DNA of 64,000 nucleotides from Paragordius varius (GCA_964247055.1 OZ176052.1:5952001-6016000), one strand, 5' to 3'. Positions 52,001 to 64,000 are shown, counted from the stretch's first letter. Program-made: numbers and translations. The notes: generated from the sequence alone by a model not told the origin.

Positions 52001-55000
52001 CCTTCCAACATGTATTTAAGGTATTTGATTTAAATAGATTTATTGCTTCCATTACATAAGATATTCCTTGATTTTATAGTTTTTTCAGACATCTATGATA
52101 CTTATATTATCATCTTTTATTCTTTATAACACAAGTCGACAAATTTGGACATTTTTGAGCGCCCTCTCAAAATTTTAAATTATGATTAATTTCAGTGTTT
52201 TAAAACCGAATGTGAAAAAATTTTTGATCCCGCCAATCAGAATTTTGAAATGTTATAGGTTTTTTAATTTTTCAAAAACAAGAGAAAATTGAGAGAAAAT
52301 TAAATATAACTTTATAATAAAATGTTATTTATATTATAAACTTAATATCATTTATTAAAGCGTATTAAACTCTATCTTTTTAATATAAATATGTCATTTA
52401 AATATCAGAGAGAAAAAAATAGTACAGACTTAAACGTCAAAATTTAGTCTTTTTCTTTCAAGTGAATTTTTAATACGTATAATAATTTTTTAAAAAAATA
52501 CTAAAAAAGGCATTCTATGGTTTCAGATAGGCTATATTTTTTTTGTTAGTTTTCGTTCTTTCGAGTACTTATTAGGCTTTTTTTTCTTGAGTTGGTTCTT
52601 ACAAAAAATCCTTTATTTATACCTAGTGGATATACTTTATTTTTTAAAATTATTGGTTGTTTTGTATTTTTTGTGTAGCCACTTTTAGTAGAATTTACTA
52701 TTATGGGATTGGACCATTTGTATATACCTAATCTTTTTATTCAATTTAATTGTAGAATTTATCTAACTTTATTCTGTGAATTGGTTAATTTGACATGTCA
52801 ATTTGCCTGGATTTTGATTGCAAGTCTCTTTTATCGGGCTTTACGATTACTTATTGTTATCTTTGCCATATCTGGCATAATTGGATCGCTTGGGGGATAT
52901 GCAGAGCTTGTGCAGCCGCCCGGATCTATCACACTATACATAAGCTCCTTTTAGATTTTTAATACTTTGGCTCTTAGCTTGTTTATTATCTTATTTAATG
53001 CCTAGAATTTTGTTATTCATGCATGGAATATTACTTGTATCGACTTGTTCGTTTGAATATTTAAACATATGTACCCGAGGAATGATTGTTATTTTTAAAT
53101 TAAATACAAATTTAAAAATTAAATTTCTGAAAAATTCTATTGGTGGCCTCAATTTTCTTTTTTGTTTTGGCCTTTCCATGCCATTAGGTATCAGAAAATG
53201 CAAAAATAATGGGGTGGTGCAAAACCTTGTTGAGCAGTGTAATGTATTGAAACCAAAAATTTGTGCAAAGCTTCTTCAAAGATTTCCCTCATCTTAAAAA
53301 CTTATTGTATTTAATAGTAAAAATATTAATTTACTATTTAGTTGTTCCATATCAGCCGGGCATTATCAAATATCAATAATATTTTAAGAGCCAAACCCAT
53401 ATCATCCAAATATGTTTTGACTTTGGGGACAAAACAGTCGGAGAACCAGGTGTTAAATAGTGATTTATATATTCAGGCCTTTTTATTAGCCATCAAACAA
53501 TTAGAAAGGCTACTAAAATACATATTTTTAAGAGCTCGAGGGTGTAATTATTGATTATTAGTTGTTTGAGCATTTTAGCCCCAGATATTGAAACATAAAA
53601 AGTAATGTTATTTATTTCTTTGATTAAGATGCATTTTTGCCATGGTAAATAGGCGTAAAAGGTTAATTTTACAGGGCTTGGAACCGGTTTAAAAAAAGTG
53701 GAACCGGAACCGGGATGGTTCCTTAAAAATTTAGCGGTTCCGGAACCGCTTCTTTACATTTAGAATCGGTTCTATTTTCGGTTCCCGACTTTTGATCAAA
53801 TGATTTTCTTACAAAAATATTATAATAATAATACAACCAAAATATTAATAATTATAAATCAAACAATTTATTAAAAATTACCAAATGTATAGTTAAAGAA
53901 ATATAGTGTAGCATAATAAATGAAATAAATTATAAAAATACTAGCGTAAATCTCGTGCTGCTACACAGCCCGAGGAAGTCCTTCGAACTTCTAAGGGGGG
54001 GGGGGGCTATTCTAAAAAAGTGATCAATAAAATGATCCATATATGTGGATTACGAACATTATTTAATAGCTATGATCTCTTAGGATTTTCAAAACGGTGC
54101 ATTCATATTAATATATTGTGTACTGGTGTAAAAGCCCCAAAATGACGGCTATCGGAAAAAACTGCTATACTATAATTTTTACCTTTTTATGGGTAAAATT
54201 TATAATCCTTTATATAACTCGTATGGCTTCTTAGGTTTTTTGAAAATTTTCTCCTAAGCCACACTTTTTTTGTATGGCGTCTCAGTTTTAAACCTGTAGA
54301 CCCCTACCCATTGGCCTATATAAGAAAAGCGCTTAGTTAAATGTTTTGCCTTTGTAGGGAAAATATTTTTTGTGACCATCGTCTCATGGGTTATTCGAAA
54401 AAATACCTCAACACTAAATAATCGTTATATGATGGCGTATTTTTATAGCATAAAGGCCCCAAATTAACGGCTAATAAATTTTTACCTAGTTACGGGTAAT
54501 ATTTCGAACTTTAAATGAGCTAATATGGCATAAATATTTAAATTAGTTCCAAAACCGCAATATCTATATAGTGGCGCAGCTTTTGGTGGCTAGCTTCTTA
54601 CCAGAGGCAGGATCATAATTGATTCCATATGCTCTCATTAGTTGGAAAAATTGCCTCAAAATTAAAAAATCATTCTATGGTGGCGCATTTTTCAGGGCGT
54701 GAAGGGCCTAATTAACGGCTAATTTTAAAAAACTACACGACCTAAATTTTTGCCTTGTTACGGGTAATATTTTAAGCAGCTTTTGAACTCATATGGCCTG
54801 ATAGGTGCCCCAAAAGCACGCTATTTTGATCTGGTCAGTTTTTAGCGGGTATCTCCTTACCAAGCAGCTATCATCAAAGAAACGCTAAAATTTTTTGCCT
54901 TTTAACAGGGAATACCAGGAATCCTTATTGAATTTTTACGGTCTCATACTTTGGGCAAAAAGGGGGAGCGGGTAAAAAGAGGGCCTAAATTAAAAAAGCG

Positions 55001-58000
55001 AGCCGACTATGTTCGGCGCAATCGAAAATAAGTAAAAAAAATCATATTGGTTCAACACGTTTTCCGGAAAATTGTCTTAAAGACACGATTTTTTGTGGAA
55101 TTCTGTTTGGGGGCCTAATTCAAAAAAAGGGTGAAGCTATTGTCAAGGCATTCATTAATGATTATTTTTTCGACATTTGGATTTGAATGGGTATACCGGT
55201 TTTCCGGAAACAGATCACAAAGCCACTTTCCATTTTTATGAATACATAGATAATAACAAAATATATAAGTTAAGTATAGCATCTTAAAAAATCTTTATTT
55301 AACTTTAAAATTTTTTTGCACCAAGCATTTTGCTGGTCAAACAGCTTCTCAGGTCTGAAAATAAATTAAGGGTTAAACTCCATTCAGCGGAGACCTATAT
55401 ATACGAATATATGTATTATAAATAAACTTTAGTTATGACTATTTAGAACAGCCGAATGGCCCAAAATTCAGAGAGTTTCGCTAATATGATAATTAGGCCC
55501 TTAGTTTTAGGTTTGAATATGTAGTGGTACAATGAAATTTAATAAAATAAAATTATTATAATAAAAATCTGGGAACCAGTAATTAAGGGGGTGGAACCGG
55601 TTCCGGTTCCAAGTTCTGCTAAATATACATTATATATTTATAAATATAATTGGCTTCTAGACAAAATATCTGATCCATGACTCTTTTGTTAAACTTTTTT
55701 ATAGGCAGTTGCCGCACAAAAGAGGACAAAAAGTCTATATCTTTATGTAAAAAATGTTAATATTGTATGACAACTGATATTCAAAAGTAATAGACGAATC
55801 AGGACAGCTATGCGCTCTTTGAAAACTTTGGGGCAGATATTTAAGACAATTTATTATAAAATAAATGCTTGTTAGATAAAATACTCTGTCGAAAAAAATA
55901 CAAACACTCAAAGTTTGTAGTAAACCAATATTTTAAATTACCATTTACAAAAAACTTTAAAATGATCATGCATCTTTGAAAATATTTAAATATTGAATCA
56001 GTCAAATTTATTACCTTAGGTTTCAGTTCCATAATAATTTTACAGAAAAGAACTTCCGATTCACTTTATTTTTTTATTGAAAAATAATGGATAAATCTAA
56101 AATATTAAAAATTTGAGGATTTCTTTAAAAAAATGCTTCTTTAATAAAATGTTTTATCTTGAAAAATATAATAACGTATAAGTACTAAAATATGCATAAA
56201 AATAATTAAACTCGGTAACGGAAAATTTCATAAAAAGTAATGGTTCGAGTTTAAACCTAATAAACCTCTCTTAAAAGCTGTTGGCTAATTTTTTCACTCA
56301 CATTACTATAACGACAGCCCTTACTGACCAATAATTTAATTGGCTTAAAAAGTATGATGTATAATTGTTTATTTTCATTAGCATATTTATAGTACATCTT
56401 GTATTGGCCATTTGGCAATAGAGTAACATGTGAGAAAAAACAAAAAATTGGTCAAATTTAACAATTTTTCTTATCCTACGACATTAAAGTTGCATGTTTA
56501 ATTATGGACAAAATATGCTTTATAATTTATAATAAACGCTAATATATTGCAATTGGCCTACATTAAAGTGGAAACTGATATAGAAATTGAGGAGCGAAAA
56601 TAGATGGCGTCTGTGCGCAAAAAATAACATTAGTCAACAAATTTTAACTTTTTTTAACTGCCATTCTTGTAAATTTTAAATTTATTTCATTAAAGTACAT
56701 AATTAGTATATCTGAAAAGAAAATTGGTCTAGCATGCAAGAATTTTTTTATATTACAGTTTATCAATAATTTTTTGCCCCGATTTAACATTAAATCCGAA
56801 ATTTCGAAAATTTAAAGTTTTAGATATGAAGCCATGTATTTTATATCATTCGAAAGAGCGCGAAAAACTGCATCTTTTAAATGGTAGTAAGACATTTAAA
56901 TCAATCGGATGTAAAAGTTTGGATTTAAATGGTCGAAATTTTCAATCCTTATATAAGTCAAGAATTTTCACAGACAAACTAATTTGAAAATCATATAAAT
57001 TATTTTAATATAATTATTAGGGTTATATTAGTATTTAATTTAAAAAAAATGTTTGAAAAAGCTTTTGGTTTGCTTTTTTAATAAAAATTATTATTATCAT
57101 AAATATTTTACCCAGTGGATACTAAAATGCATAGTTATAACTGTAAATTTATTACATAATGGCTATAAAAGATTAAAAATACCTTAAACTTTGTTTTTAT
57201 CTTTATCGAAATTATCAGCCACGTAAAGAAAATAAATTAATATTGATGAGATGGTACTTTTTAAAAAACAAAAAACTTAAAAATGGCTGTTTTGAGTGAC
57301 ATAAAAGCAATAAAAAAATGTTTTAATCAAAAAAACTTTCTTGTGTTATCTTTTTTGGACATTCATCACCATCTAAACAAAGTTTAAGCTATTTTCATCC
57401 TTAGTTTTAAAAATATAATAATTAAAAAAAGTGCTCTCGCTTCGCGCGTTTGTCGCTCTTTGTGTCCAATATTAACTGTCGATGTGATACATATTAGTAT
57501 GCATTTTATAAAGTTTTTATTACTCTTTCGAATAATATATTACAAATGGGCATTACTTGTATATTTTCAAAGAAAAACATTTTTTAGTAAAATTTTGATA
57601 AAGAGGGCGCATAATCAAAAAAATTAAATTATACAAAATTCTTTCATCGGGTTATAATTTTTATTTCAGTTTTACTGTTAGAATGATACTAAATATCAGA
57701 AAATGCAAAAAACTCGAGTGGCAGAAAAATTTGTTGTTCAGTGTAATCAACAACAAAAATTTTACAACTGATAAAAATGAAAAATCTAACAACCAACAGA
57801 CATGTAATTTAAAAACCCGAAAGGGTTAATAATAACTCTCATTACTGAATTATTACCAAAGTTTATAATTACATTGCAAATAAAACTAGCTTCCCCTAAA
57901 GAATTTTAAAAATTATATTTATCAGACAACATTTTGTTTCAATAATAAACATTATATATAATTTATAACTTTATTATTTGGGTTTAAATAATTAATTTTA

Positions 58001-60108
58001 AGGATAAATGTTATACCATTTTTTCAAGCACAGACATCATTTTTTCATGTGAACGGCTTGAAAAAATTGTATTTGGTTGAAAAAATGTTATTTGTTTGAA
58101 AAATGTTGCGTTTGCCTGAAAAAATGTTTTTGACTGAAAAATGGTATACCAAAAAATGACTAAAATGTAGCGCCATACATGCCGTAATTTAATGTATGCC
58201 TGAGACAATCGGCTTCACAGATTTATAGATTTTATGGTGTCTATTTTTAAAATGTAGGGATTAAAAACTATGTCACATTGATACCAGTTAATCGCAAAAG
58301 TTATGCGTGAAAACATATAAATTGAATTCTGGTTTTCTCAATCAAAAATATCTCTGTATCCGACATATCGTGAAATATTATTCGGACAAAAATAAAACAC
58401 ATAATTGTTCAGTAATGAATGTAAATATTGGTTGATTTTAACTGATATTTTCTTTTCTTCTCTTAACTGTATTACATAATAAGGATATGCATATGTTACA
58501 ATCTCGATTTTAATTTTATAATTAAAAAAAACTTTTCACTTATAAGACCACTACCAAACCCTTTACTAATCATTGTAACTTTAAATGACGTATTTAAGGC
58601 TTATTTTGCTGTGTAGTTAGCAGCTCTTTTAATCACCTCCATATTAACGAATATTATCGATCTATTCTCTCATTTATCTTTTATAAGATCACTCACTATT
58701 GCTGCATTCCAAATTCCAGTTGTAGCTTATTTTTGGTACTTACAAACAAATTTTATAAAAATTGTGATGTATATCAAAATTATTACTTTACATGGAACAA
58801 ATTATTTGTTCTCAAAAAAGGATATGAATTTTTCTAGCATAATGTCTGATCCATTGAGTTTATAGTTCATAATATATTCATAATGGGTTAAAACATTTAG
58901 CATCTTTTAATTTTTTCGACATAGTTTTCTTATTTGTATTTTCTGATTTTGACTAAATATAAGTATTAAAACAATTTCCATAAGCCCTATAACAAGTATT
59001 ACCATTTGAATCCTGACACTTTGATAATCTAAAAAAGCGTTTAATTTTTCTATGGTTTGAGCTTATTTTGTTGAACAATGTTATTTAATTTATTATTTAT
59101 TGCTGCGCCGCTAGAAGTTTAACTTAGATGAGAATATTGACAATTCCATTAATGGCATTTATCAAATAAAGGTGACCTTACCATAATGGTCTTATCAGAA
59201 TAAATGGATATTTGAAAATAAGAAAAATTTATAAATACTTTTCTATAAATTCGATGTAATTTTTAGGTTTTGTCAAAAAAATTTAAAATTCATAAATCAA
59301 AAATTTCAAATCAAACTAATTAATTAAAACAATAATTTTTTATATTTTATTCTTCTCAAAACAAACTTATAGTATCAGTTATCGATTAGAAAGTTTTAAG
59401 CCCGATTTAGTTTGTCTTATGGTGAGTCCCCGATTATTGTTGCTATTTTAACTGCATTATTTAACTTAATTGATTTTTGGATCGTTTCTACCCATCTCAT
59501 TTGACTTCTTCCTTTCCTGACATGAGTGCTAGTAGTACATTTTTTTAAGAAATTGTTTAATTATTATAATTTTAATATTATCGTATGATTAGTGCCAATT
59601 TCGAGCGAAATTTATTTTACAGTGAGTTTCATTAAATTTGATTCGGAAGTTACTTTATGTAGGATTATTTACATAAACCAAAATAATTTCATAGGTACTT
59701 ACCATATTCCTCGCTTATTTAGTATTTTAATTTTTGTATTACATGTCGCATCAAAAATTATGCATACATCTAATTTATGTTTTTCCAAATACAAAAAAAA
59801 TATAGCCACTGTTTTTCTTTTGCCCCCTAAAATATGCTTGCATTATGAAATGCATTTTAATTTTTTATGCTCTGTAATTTAAAACAAAACACCAATGTTG
59901 CTAACCAAAAAGTTTATGAAAATGTGCATTCATTATTATGTAACTGCTAGTTCCAACATATGTATTAAATTTATGCCCATTTAATATTTTAGATTTGGAC
60001 AATGACATAAAACACGTCACAAACTGGCTGAATGAAGTGGAAAGGGATGTAAATTTTATTATGGAAAATCACAATATGGACATGCTCAACAAATATTATA
60101 ACATAGAG
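49026..60108 (+). CDS. Probable spectrin-repeat protein, 5' part
   Basis: Exons 49026-49562, 49704-49832, 50936-51134 and 59993-60108 join in phase and encode about 327 residues; the gene continues beyond the last donor (GTTAGT at 60109). The ATG at 49026 is taken as the start because a stop lies in frame 24 bp upstream. The first ~150 residues look disordered, rich in Ser, Thr, Pro and Asn (SPFSPSPNNNFSPLVLQPFS). The rest looks helical with heptads and well-placed tryptophans (VCAKWDLVLQWLEKH, HVTNWLNEVERDV), as in spectrin repeats of dystrophin/utrophin, nesprin or related cytoskeletal linkers. I do not recognise the exact family. Another coiled-coil protein is possible. The intron 51135-59992 is 8.9 kb and holds three or more repeats. 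Confidence 0.6.
54150..54930. repeat. Diverged ~280-bp tandem units
   Basis: Repeated order of words: ATATGGC or TCGTATGGC then CTTAGG, then TTTTTGCCTTT or TTACCTAGTTACGGGTAAT, then CCTCAAAATTAAAAAATCAT with GGCGCATTTTT and CTAATTAACGGCTAA. Units are heavily diverged. They lie inside the family G element. Confidence 0.5.
54960..55265 (+). repeat. Repeat family F, copy 1
   Basis: Matches the reverse of 63560-63910: AGCGGGTAAAAAGAGGGC, TGTTCGGCGCAATCGAAAAT, ACACGTTTTCCGGAAAATTG, TTTGGATTTGAATGGGTA and TTTCCGGAAACAGATCACAA. No intact reading frame. Confidence 0.75.
56626..57744 (-). mobile_element. Repeat family C, copy 3 (reverse)
   Basis: The reverse complement of copy 1 over its whole 1.12 kb, from ACATTAGTCAACAAATTTTA at the left to AAATTTGTTGTTCAGTGT at the right. 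It lies in the 8.9-kb intron of the spectrin-like gene. The high similarity to copy 1 suggests recent movement. Confidence 0.82.
58012..58148. mobile_element. 137-bp MITE built of ~19-bp repeats
   Basis: Ends TATACCATTTTTTCA and TGAAAAATGGTATA are inverted repeats. Between about 58066 and 58145 the sequence is five tandem words of 17 to 20 bp on the pattern TTGAAAAAATGTTATTTG. It lies in the 8.9-kb intron. Confidence 0.7.
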
Positions 60109-60947
60109 GTTAGTGTTGTAGTTTGTGTTTGCATTAGTTTTTCTATTTTAACTAACTAAAAATTTTTTGCTCAGTTGGTGGCTTACTCTAAAAAGTATGA
60201 CTTTTAATATTATGTATATACCTAATACTATGTAAAAAATCGATTATCCTCTTACATTACATGTATATTTTGACAAAGTTTCAAAGAATCATTATATGGC
60301 AAATTTTTTATACGTATATTAATACGGATGTGTGCCATTTTTTATAAATCAGTGTTTTAACCTAACAGTTCATTTTCGTTTGTAGTAGTTTTCTAACCCA
60401 GAACGACTTTTAAAATAAATTATTTCCATTTATGATGTAAAACATTGATGCATTTATGACTTTTTAGGCGTAAACAGTATTTTTAATATGTGCAAATTTT
60501 AAAAAATTACTTATCAAACTTTTACCCGCCAATTTTTCGAATTTTTTTGAATAAAAAAAACTGGCAACAATATATTATGGTTCTAAAACTAATTAGAAAA
60601 TAATTTTGATTTTTTGGTTGCAAGTTTTTTGAATTTTATCATCAGGTTTTTCCAATGGTTTAAGTTCTATTTTAGACTCTAAATTTACATAACTGTAAAT
60701 GTTAAAGCTTGTTATAGTGAAAATACCTTAAATATTTATTTTTTTTACAAATTTTATGTTTTGAGATTTTTTAACCTAAAATGTATTCTTATTCAGAAGT
60801 TGATTATTTGTTTATGTAATAAAAATTATTTTATTTTTAAATAACTCCAAACTTTTTATGAGTTTTATCATTTATGTTGACTATCGATTGTAACATATTT
60901 CTTTGTCAGATCAATCCACTATAATAATAGAATCATTCCCTCTAAAC

Positions 60948-61233
60948 CAGGGAACAAATGGCTTAGCGAGCCGCATTTTATATATATAAACGAAGATCAA
61001 ATATTTTATTATATTTAATTTATGTTTAACCCGTTGGCAAAATTTTGAAAGATATATTCATATTTGCCTGCATTTTTTCAACAAGTTATGTTTATCTTTA
61101 TAAAAAATTGAATCGCTTATCTAAAGTTAATGATTTATTTTTATAATTTTATTAAGATATTTTTAATCATATAATATAGTATTTATAAGGTTTTTTTTTA
61201 ATTTATTGGAGGGCAGCATGTTAAACAACCCTG
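60948..61233. mobile_element. hAT-type MITE, family E, copy 5
   Basis: Left end CAGGGAACAAATGGCTTAGC then GAGCCGC; right end GGGCAGCATGTTAAACAACC then CTG. Flanks CTCTAAAC and CTTTAAGC form a worn 8-bp duplication (six of eight). Confidence 0.75.
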
Positions 61234-63121
61234 CTTTAAGCTATATATTAATATATGCTGTATATACTTTCGTAACCTCGGATAAAATAATTAAGATTTT
61301 TTATTGAAGGGGACCCTTATTCTTATACCTATTAACTTTTCACCTTTTATTAATTGTGACAATTATATTTTATGCGCAATTATTTAAATTATTTTATGAT
61401 CAATAATTTTATTAGTTAAGTGAAAAGAAATCAAGTTTAAATCAACACTTTTTGTCTGTGTGTGGTCACTAACCTAAATTTTATCTGTTTATCTTTGTCG
61501 TATTATATTAGTTAGAATGCCGCGATTTTTAGGTCATTGGTTTATATCGCAAAAATATTAACAAAATTGAATTAATATAGTTAAAGTGTACTAGATCAAG
61601 GTTAATGTAAATTTGTTTTATTAGTTGTGTTTGCATATACATTTCTATATTTACGCATCAATTAAACGCATGATAATTTTATGAAACAGGTTGCATTTAT
61701 AAAATACATACATACATATATATACACAGTTGAAATAATAATTATATATAATTTTTAATTTTTCCTATTTTTTTGGTGCTCTTCCGATCATTAAATTACA
61801 ATGCCATCTTATGTCCATTATGCATATTATGCACGCGATGTGGCCGCTACGGAATTATAAAATCAATATATTTATTAAGGTGCTGTAAACATTTTCTTAT
61901 GAATTTTCCTTATTCATATGGCACGTGGGCAAAAAGGGCGTTTATTTTTTAATCTTACTAATTCCACTTTTATTGATCAAGTTTAATTTTTGTTTTATTC
62001 ACATCATTTCCGTATCAATGATTCTTTTGAGAGAGAAAAAATTGAAGGTATATATATTTTTTTTAAAGTTTAATTCAAAATATTATACGATAACAAAAAT
62101 CGATATTCAAGTGAAATATAGAATAATTTTTACGATGGTCAATACACTCTTATCTTATAACTTTGTGAAGAATCACTATTGGAAAGATAGATATAATTTA
62201 TCATTTAAAAGTTTTTAAATTTATACACATATCTCTTATGCAACATTTCATTATATTTGAAACACAATTTATCAAATACAAAGATGATATTAGGCTGTTT
62301 GCCATATCAGAGGTCATTTCTAAAGTTGTTGAACCGTAACAGATTTAATACCAAGCCCAAGGTGTAAGCACCACAAGATATATTTTCAGTAAATGCGTAT
62401 TTAAGAATAGTTATTTAAGCACTTTTATTAAATTTCGTTGGAACTGGTGTCAATGGTTAAATATTTTTTGGTTTCATTTTTGATAAAAATCTAAAAAACA
62501 TATCATAGTAGTTTTGAATTATCTCGGGTTCTTTAATGTATTGTGCCATGTGAAATGGGTATCGTACATCCACATATCGGTTATAATCGCTATTTAATCC
62601 TAAAATATGCAATCGATAAAAGTCAAAAAAATGGGAACGGATTTTTTACTCATTACTCGCAAAATTGAATATTTTATGAGTTTAAAATTATTTCATGTGC
62701 TGAACCATTATATCTGATGGCTAAATTATACCATAGTTAAGGGGACATAGAATTCGAAATTAAGTATTATCAATCTTCGAAATCCATATACCTTTAAACT
62801 TAAATTGTAAAATTAAAGTGAATATCAGAAAATAATTAATTAATTTTACAGATACTAATAGATTATCCACTTTTTCTGTTTTCATATTTTTGTTAAATTT
62901 GGATACAAAGTGTTTGTCATGTTGGAAAATTTATAGGATTCAAAATTTTGCGACCTCCAGGTTATCCACCAATTGATACAACTGGTATTATTTTATAATT
63001 AAAATAATAATTTTTAACTTTTGTGGGATCTTACTTTTTTTAATGATTGTATTAAAAGATAGTTAGTTCCAAACTCGGCTCTTCATGACGAGTACCATGT
63101 CTGTTTAATGTTTTTCTACAG

Positions 63122-63395
63122 CAGAGGTGTCCAAATATCACATGCGAAAAATTTGCCACAAATTATCAAAATATGCTCATGAAATCATAATAAAATTTGA
63201 TATTTACAATTTTTTTAAATAAGTCTATCCGATTGGCAAGAACTAGAAAAATTTGCAATATTGTGATAGCATTTTACATTTTTATGCTTGAAATCTAATT
63301 AATTCCTTATGAATGCGCATATATATTTTGAATGCGGCCCTTCAGTTTTTTGTCAAAAATGCACCCCGCGAAGCCATTTGTATTGGACAGCCGTG
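63122..63395. mobile_element. hAT-type MITE, family E, copy 6
   Basis: Left end CAGAGGTGTCCAAATATCAC; right end CCCCGCGAAGCCATTTGTAT then TGGACAGCCGTG. It carries GAATGCGGCCCTTCAG inside. Same family as copies 1-5, in the orientation of copies 2 and 4. Confidence 0.75.
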
Positions 63396-63544
63396 TTCAA
63401 AACGATTTAGATTTCTGTCATGATCAATATATTGTATTATAAATTTTGTGTCCTGTGATTGAAAAAATCGATTTATAAATCAATTTTGTGATTTGCGATT
63501 TAAATTATTAACTTACATAATATGAGAAAAAAATATATCAGAGA

Positions 63545-63965
63545 ACTGCAGAAGACAAATCTATATATTTATAAAAATGGAAAATGCTGGCTTTGTGATC
63601 TGGTACCGGAAAACCGGTAGACCCATTCAAATCCAAACATCGAAAATATATAATCATTAATGAATGCCCCGACAATAGCTTCGCCCTTTTTTTGAAATAG
63701 GCCCCCAGTTCGGGCCCACCCCGTGTGAAAAACGGGTTTTTGTTGAAAACACAAGTCCACAAAAATTGTGTCTTTGAGACAATTTTCCGGAGAACGTGTT
63801 GGACCATTCAATTTCAAATATAATTTTTGTTTACTTATTTTCGATTGCGCCGAACATAGTCGTCTCGCATTTTTTGATTTAGACCCTCTTTTTACCCGCT
63901 CTCCCCGTAAAATTCCATTTTTTTCATAAAAAATCCACAAAAATAATTTTTTAAATCTATTTTTC
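63545..63965 (-). repeat. Repeat family F, copy 2 (reverse)
   Basis: Inverted relative of 54960-55265. On the minus strand two overlapping frames of 89 and 136 codons remain open, but they resemble no known protein and copy 1 is not open in the same frame, so they are not called genes. Confidence 0.7.
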
Positions 63966-64000
63966 CCCCAAGTAAACAATATATTAGTTTGAATGCACCG

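Larger units (their letters stand above)
53672..55618. mobile_element. hAT-like element with GGAACC-rich ends, family G
   Basis: Left end CAGGGCTTGGAACCGGTTTA with GGAACCGGAACC; right end GGAACCGGTTCCGGTTCCAA then GTTCTG. The inverted ends are imperfect. Inside are four or five diverged ~280-bp units (about 54150-54930) sharing words like TTGCCTTGTTACGGGTAATA and GGCGCATTTTT, and then the family F segment. No transposase is recognised, and no clear 8-bp duplication was found. Confidence 0.6.
60109..64000. other. Intron or downstream part of the spectrin-like gene
   Basis: After the donor at 60109 no further exon is supported. It contains hAT MITE copies at 60948 and 63122 and a family F copy at 63545-63965. 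A short frame at 61801 (MPSYVHYAYYARDVAATEL, then stop) has no supporting context. Confidence 0.5.

Noticed and set aside
59592-59882. 96-codon open frame in the long intron
   Set aside because: No recognisable domain, strongly biased to AT-driven residues, and no splice sites linking it to neighbours.
61801-61860. Short frame MPSYVHYAYYARDVAATEL
   Set aside because: Nineteen codons with no context, no homology I know and no supporting neighbours.
61925-62218. 97-codon open frame MGKKGVYFLILLIP
   Set aside because: Likely chance: hydrophobic, AT-driven composition, non-ATG-like context and no family resemblance.
63538-63979. Overlapping minus-strand frames of 89 and 136 codons
   Set aside because: They lie in repeat family F, whose other copy at 54960 is not open in the same frames, so coding is unlikely.
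1-64000. tRNA, rRNA, CRISPR arrays and bacterial operon signals
   Set aside because: None was seen. The window is eukaryotic, and the only tRNA-like word (GGTTCGA at 37566) belongs to a hAT-type terminal repeat.

Overview
This is an AT-rich piece of an animal (metazoan) nuclear genome. The evidence is spliced genes with GT-AG introns, AATAAA signals after stop codons, and animal-type proteins: presenilin, AP-3 mu, APC2, ALG13 and an OST-alpha/TMEM184-type transporter. Several genes contain introns of only 21 to 29 nt beside introns of 0.1 to 9 kb. Introns this small in an animal recall dicyemid mesozoans and some other reduced parasites; that placement is inference from intron size and divergence, not proof.

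Layout. 670-8120 (+): nine exons forming the 3' part of an OST-alpha/TMEM184-like transporter with a very long hydrophilic tail. 10159-12625 (+): a complete five-exon presenilin, the gamma-secretase aspartyl protease. 12801-19200 (-): a complete gene for APC2, the cullin subunit of the anaphase-promoting complex, rebuilt here as fifteen exons with consistent phases. 19275-25030 (+): a complete nine-exon AP-3 mu gene, divergent from APC2 across only 74 bp. 25384-25910 (+): a complete two-exon ALG13. An old hAT DNA transposon (25981-28355, perfect 8-bp target duplication) lies 70 bp after the ALG13 stop. From about 28 to 49 kb the window is gene-free and filled with repeats: a LINE relic split by a 5.9-kb pile of nested DNA elements, and several families of miniature inverted-repeat elements (MITEs). 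49026-60108 (+): the first four coding exons of a gene whose product looks like a spectrin-repeat protein, including an 8.9-kb intron with more repeats. It continues past the window.

The genes share no pathway. They are housekeeping functions (ER glycosylation, endosomal sorting, mitotic ubiquitination, intramembrane proteolysis) packed tightly between 10 and 26 kb. Repeats fill the longer introns and the gene desert. The main points of interest are the ultra-short introns, a micro-intron or frameshift in APC2, the 74-bp bidirectional promoter, the pared-down presenilin with WD in place of YD at one catalytic aspartate, the long OST-alpha tail, a GC-richer intronic hairpin, and several MITE families whose ends are built from repeated ~20-bp units.
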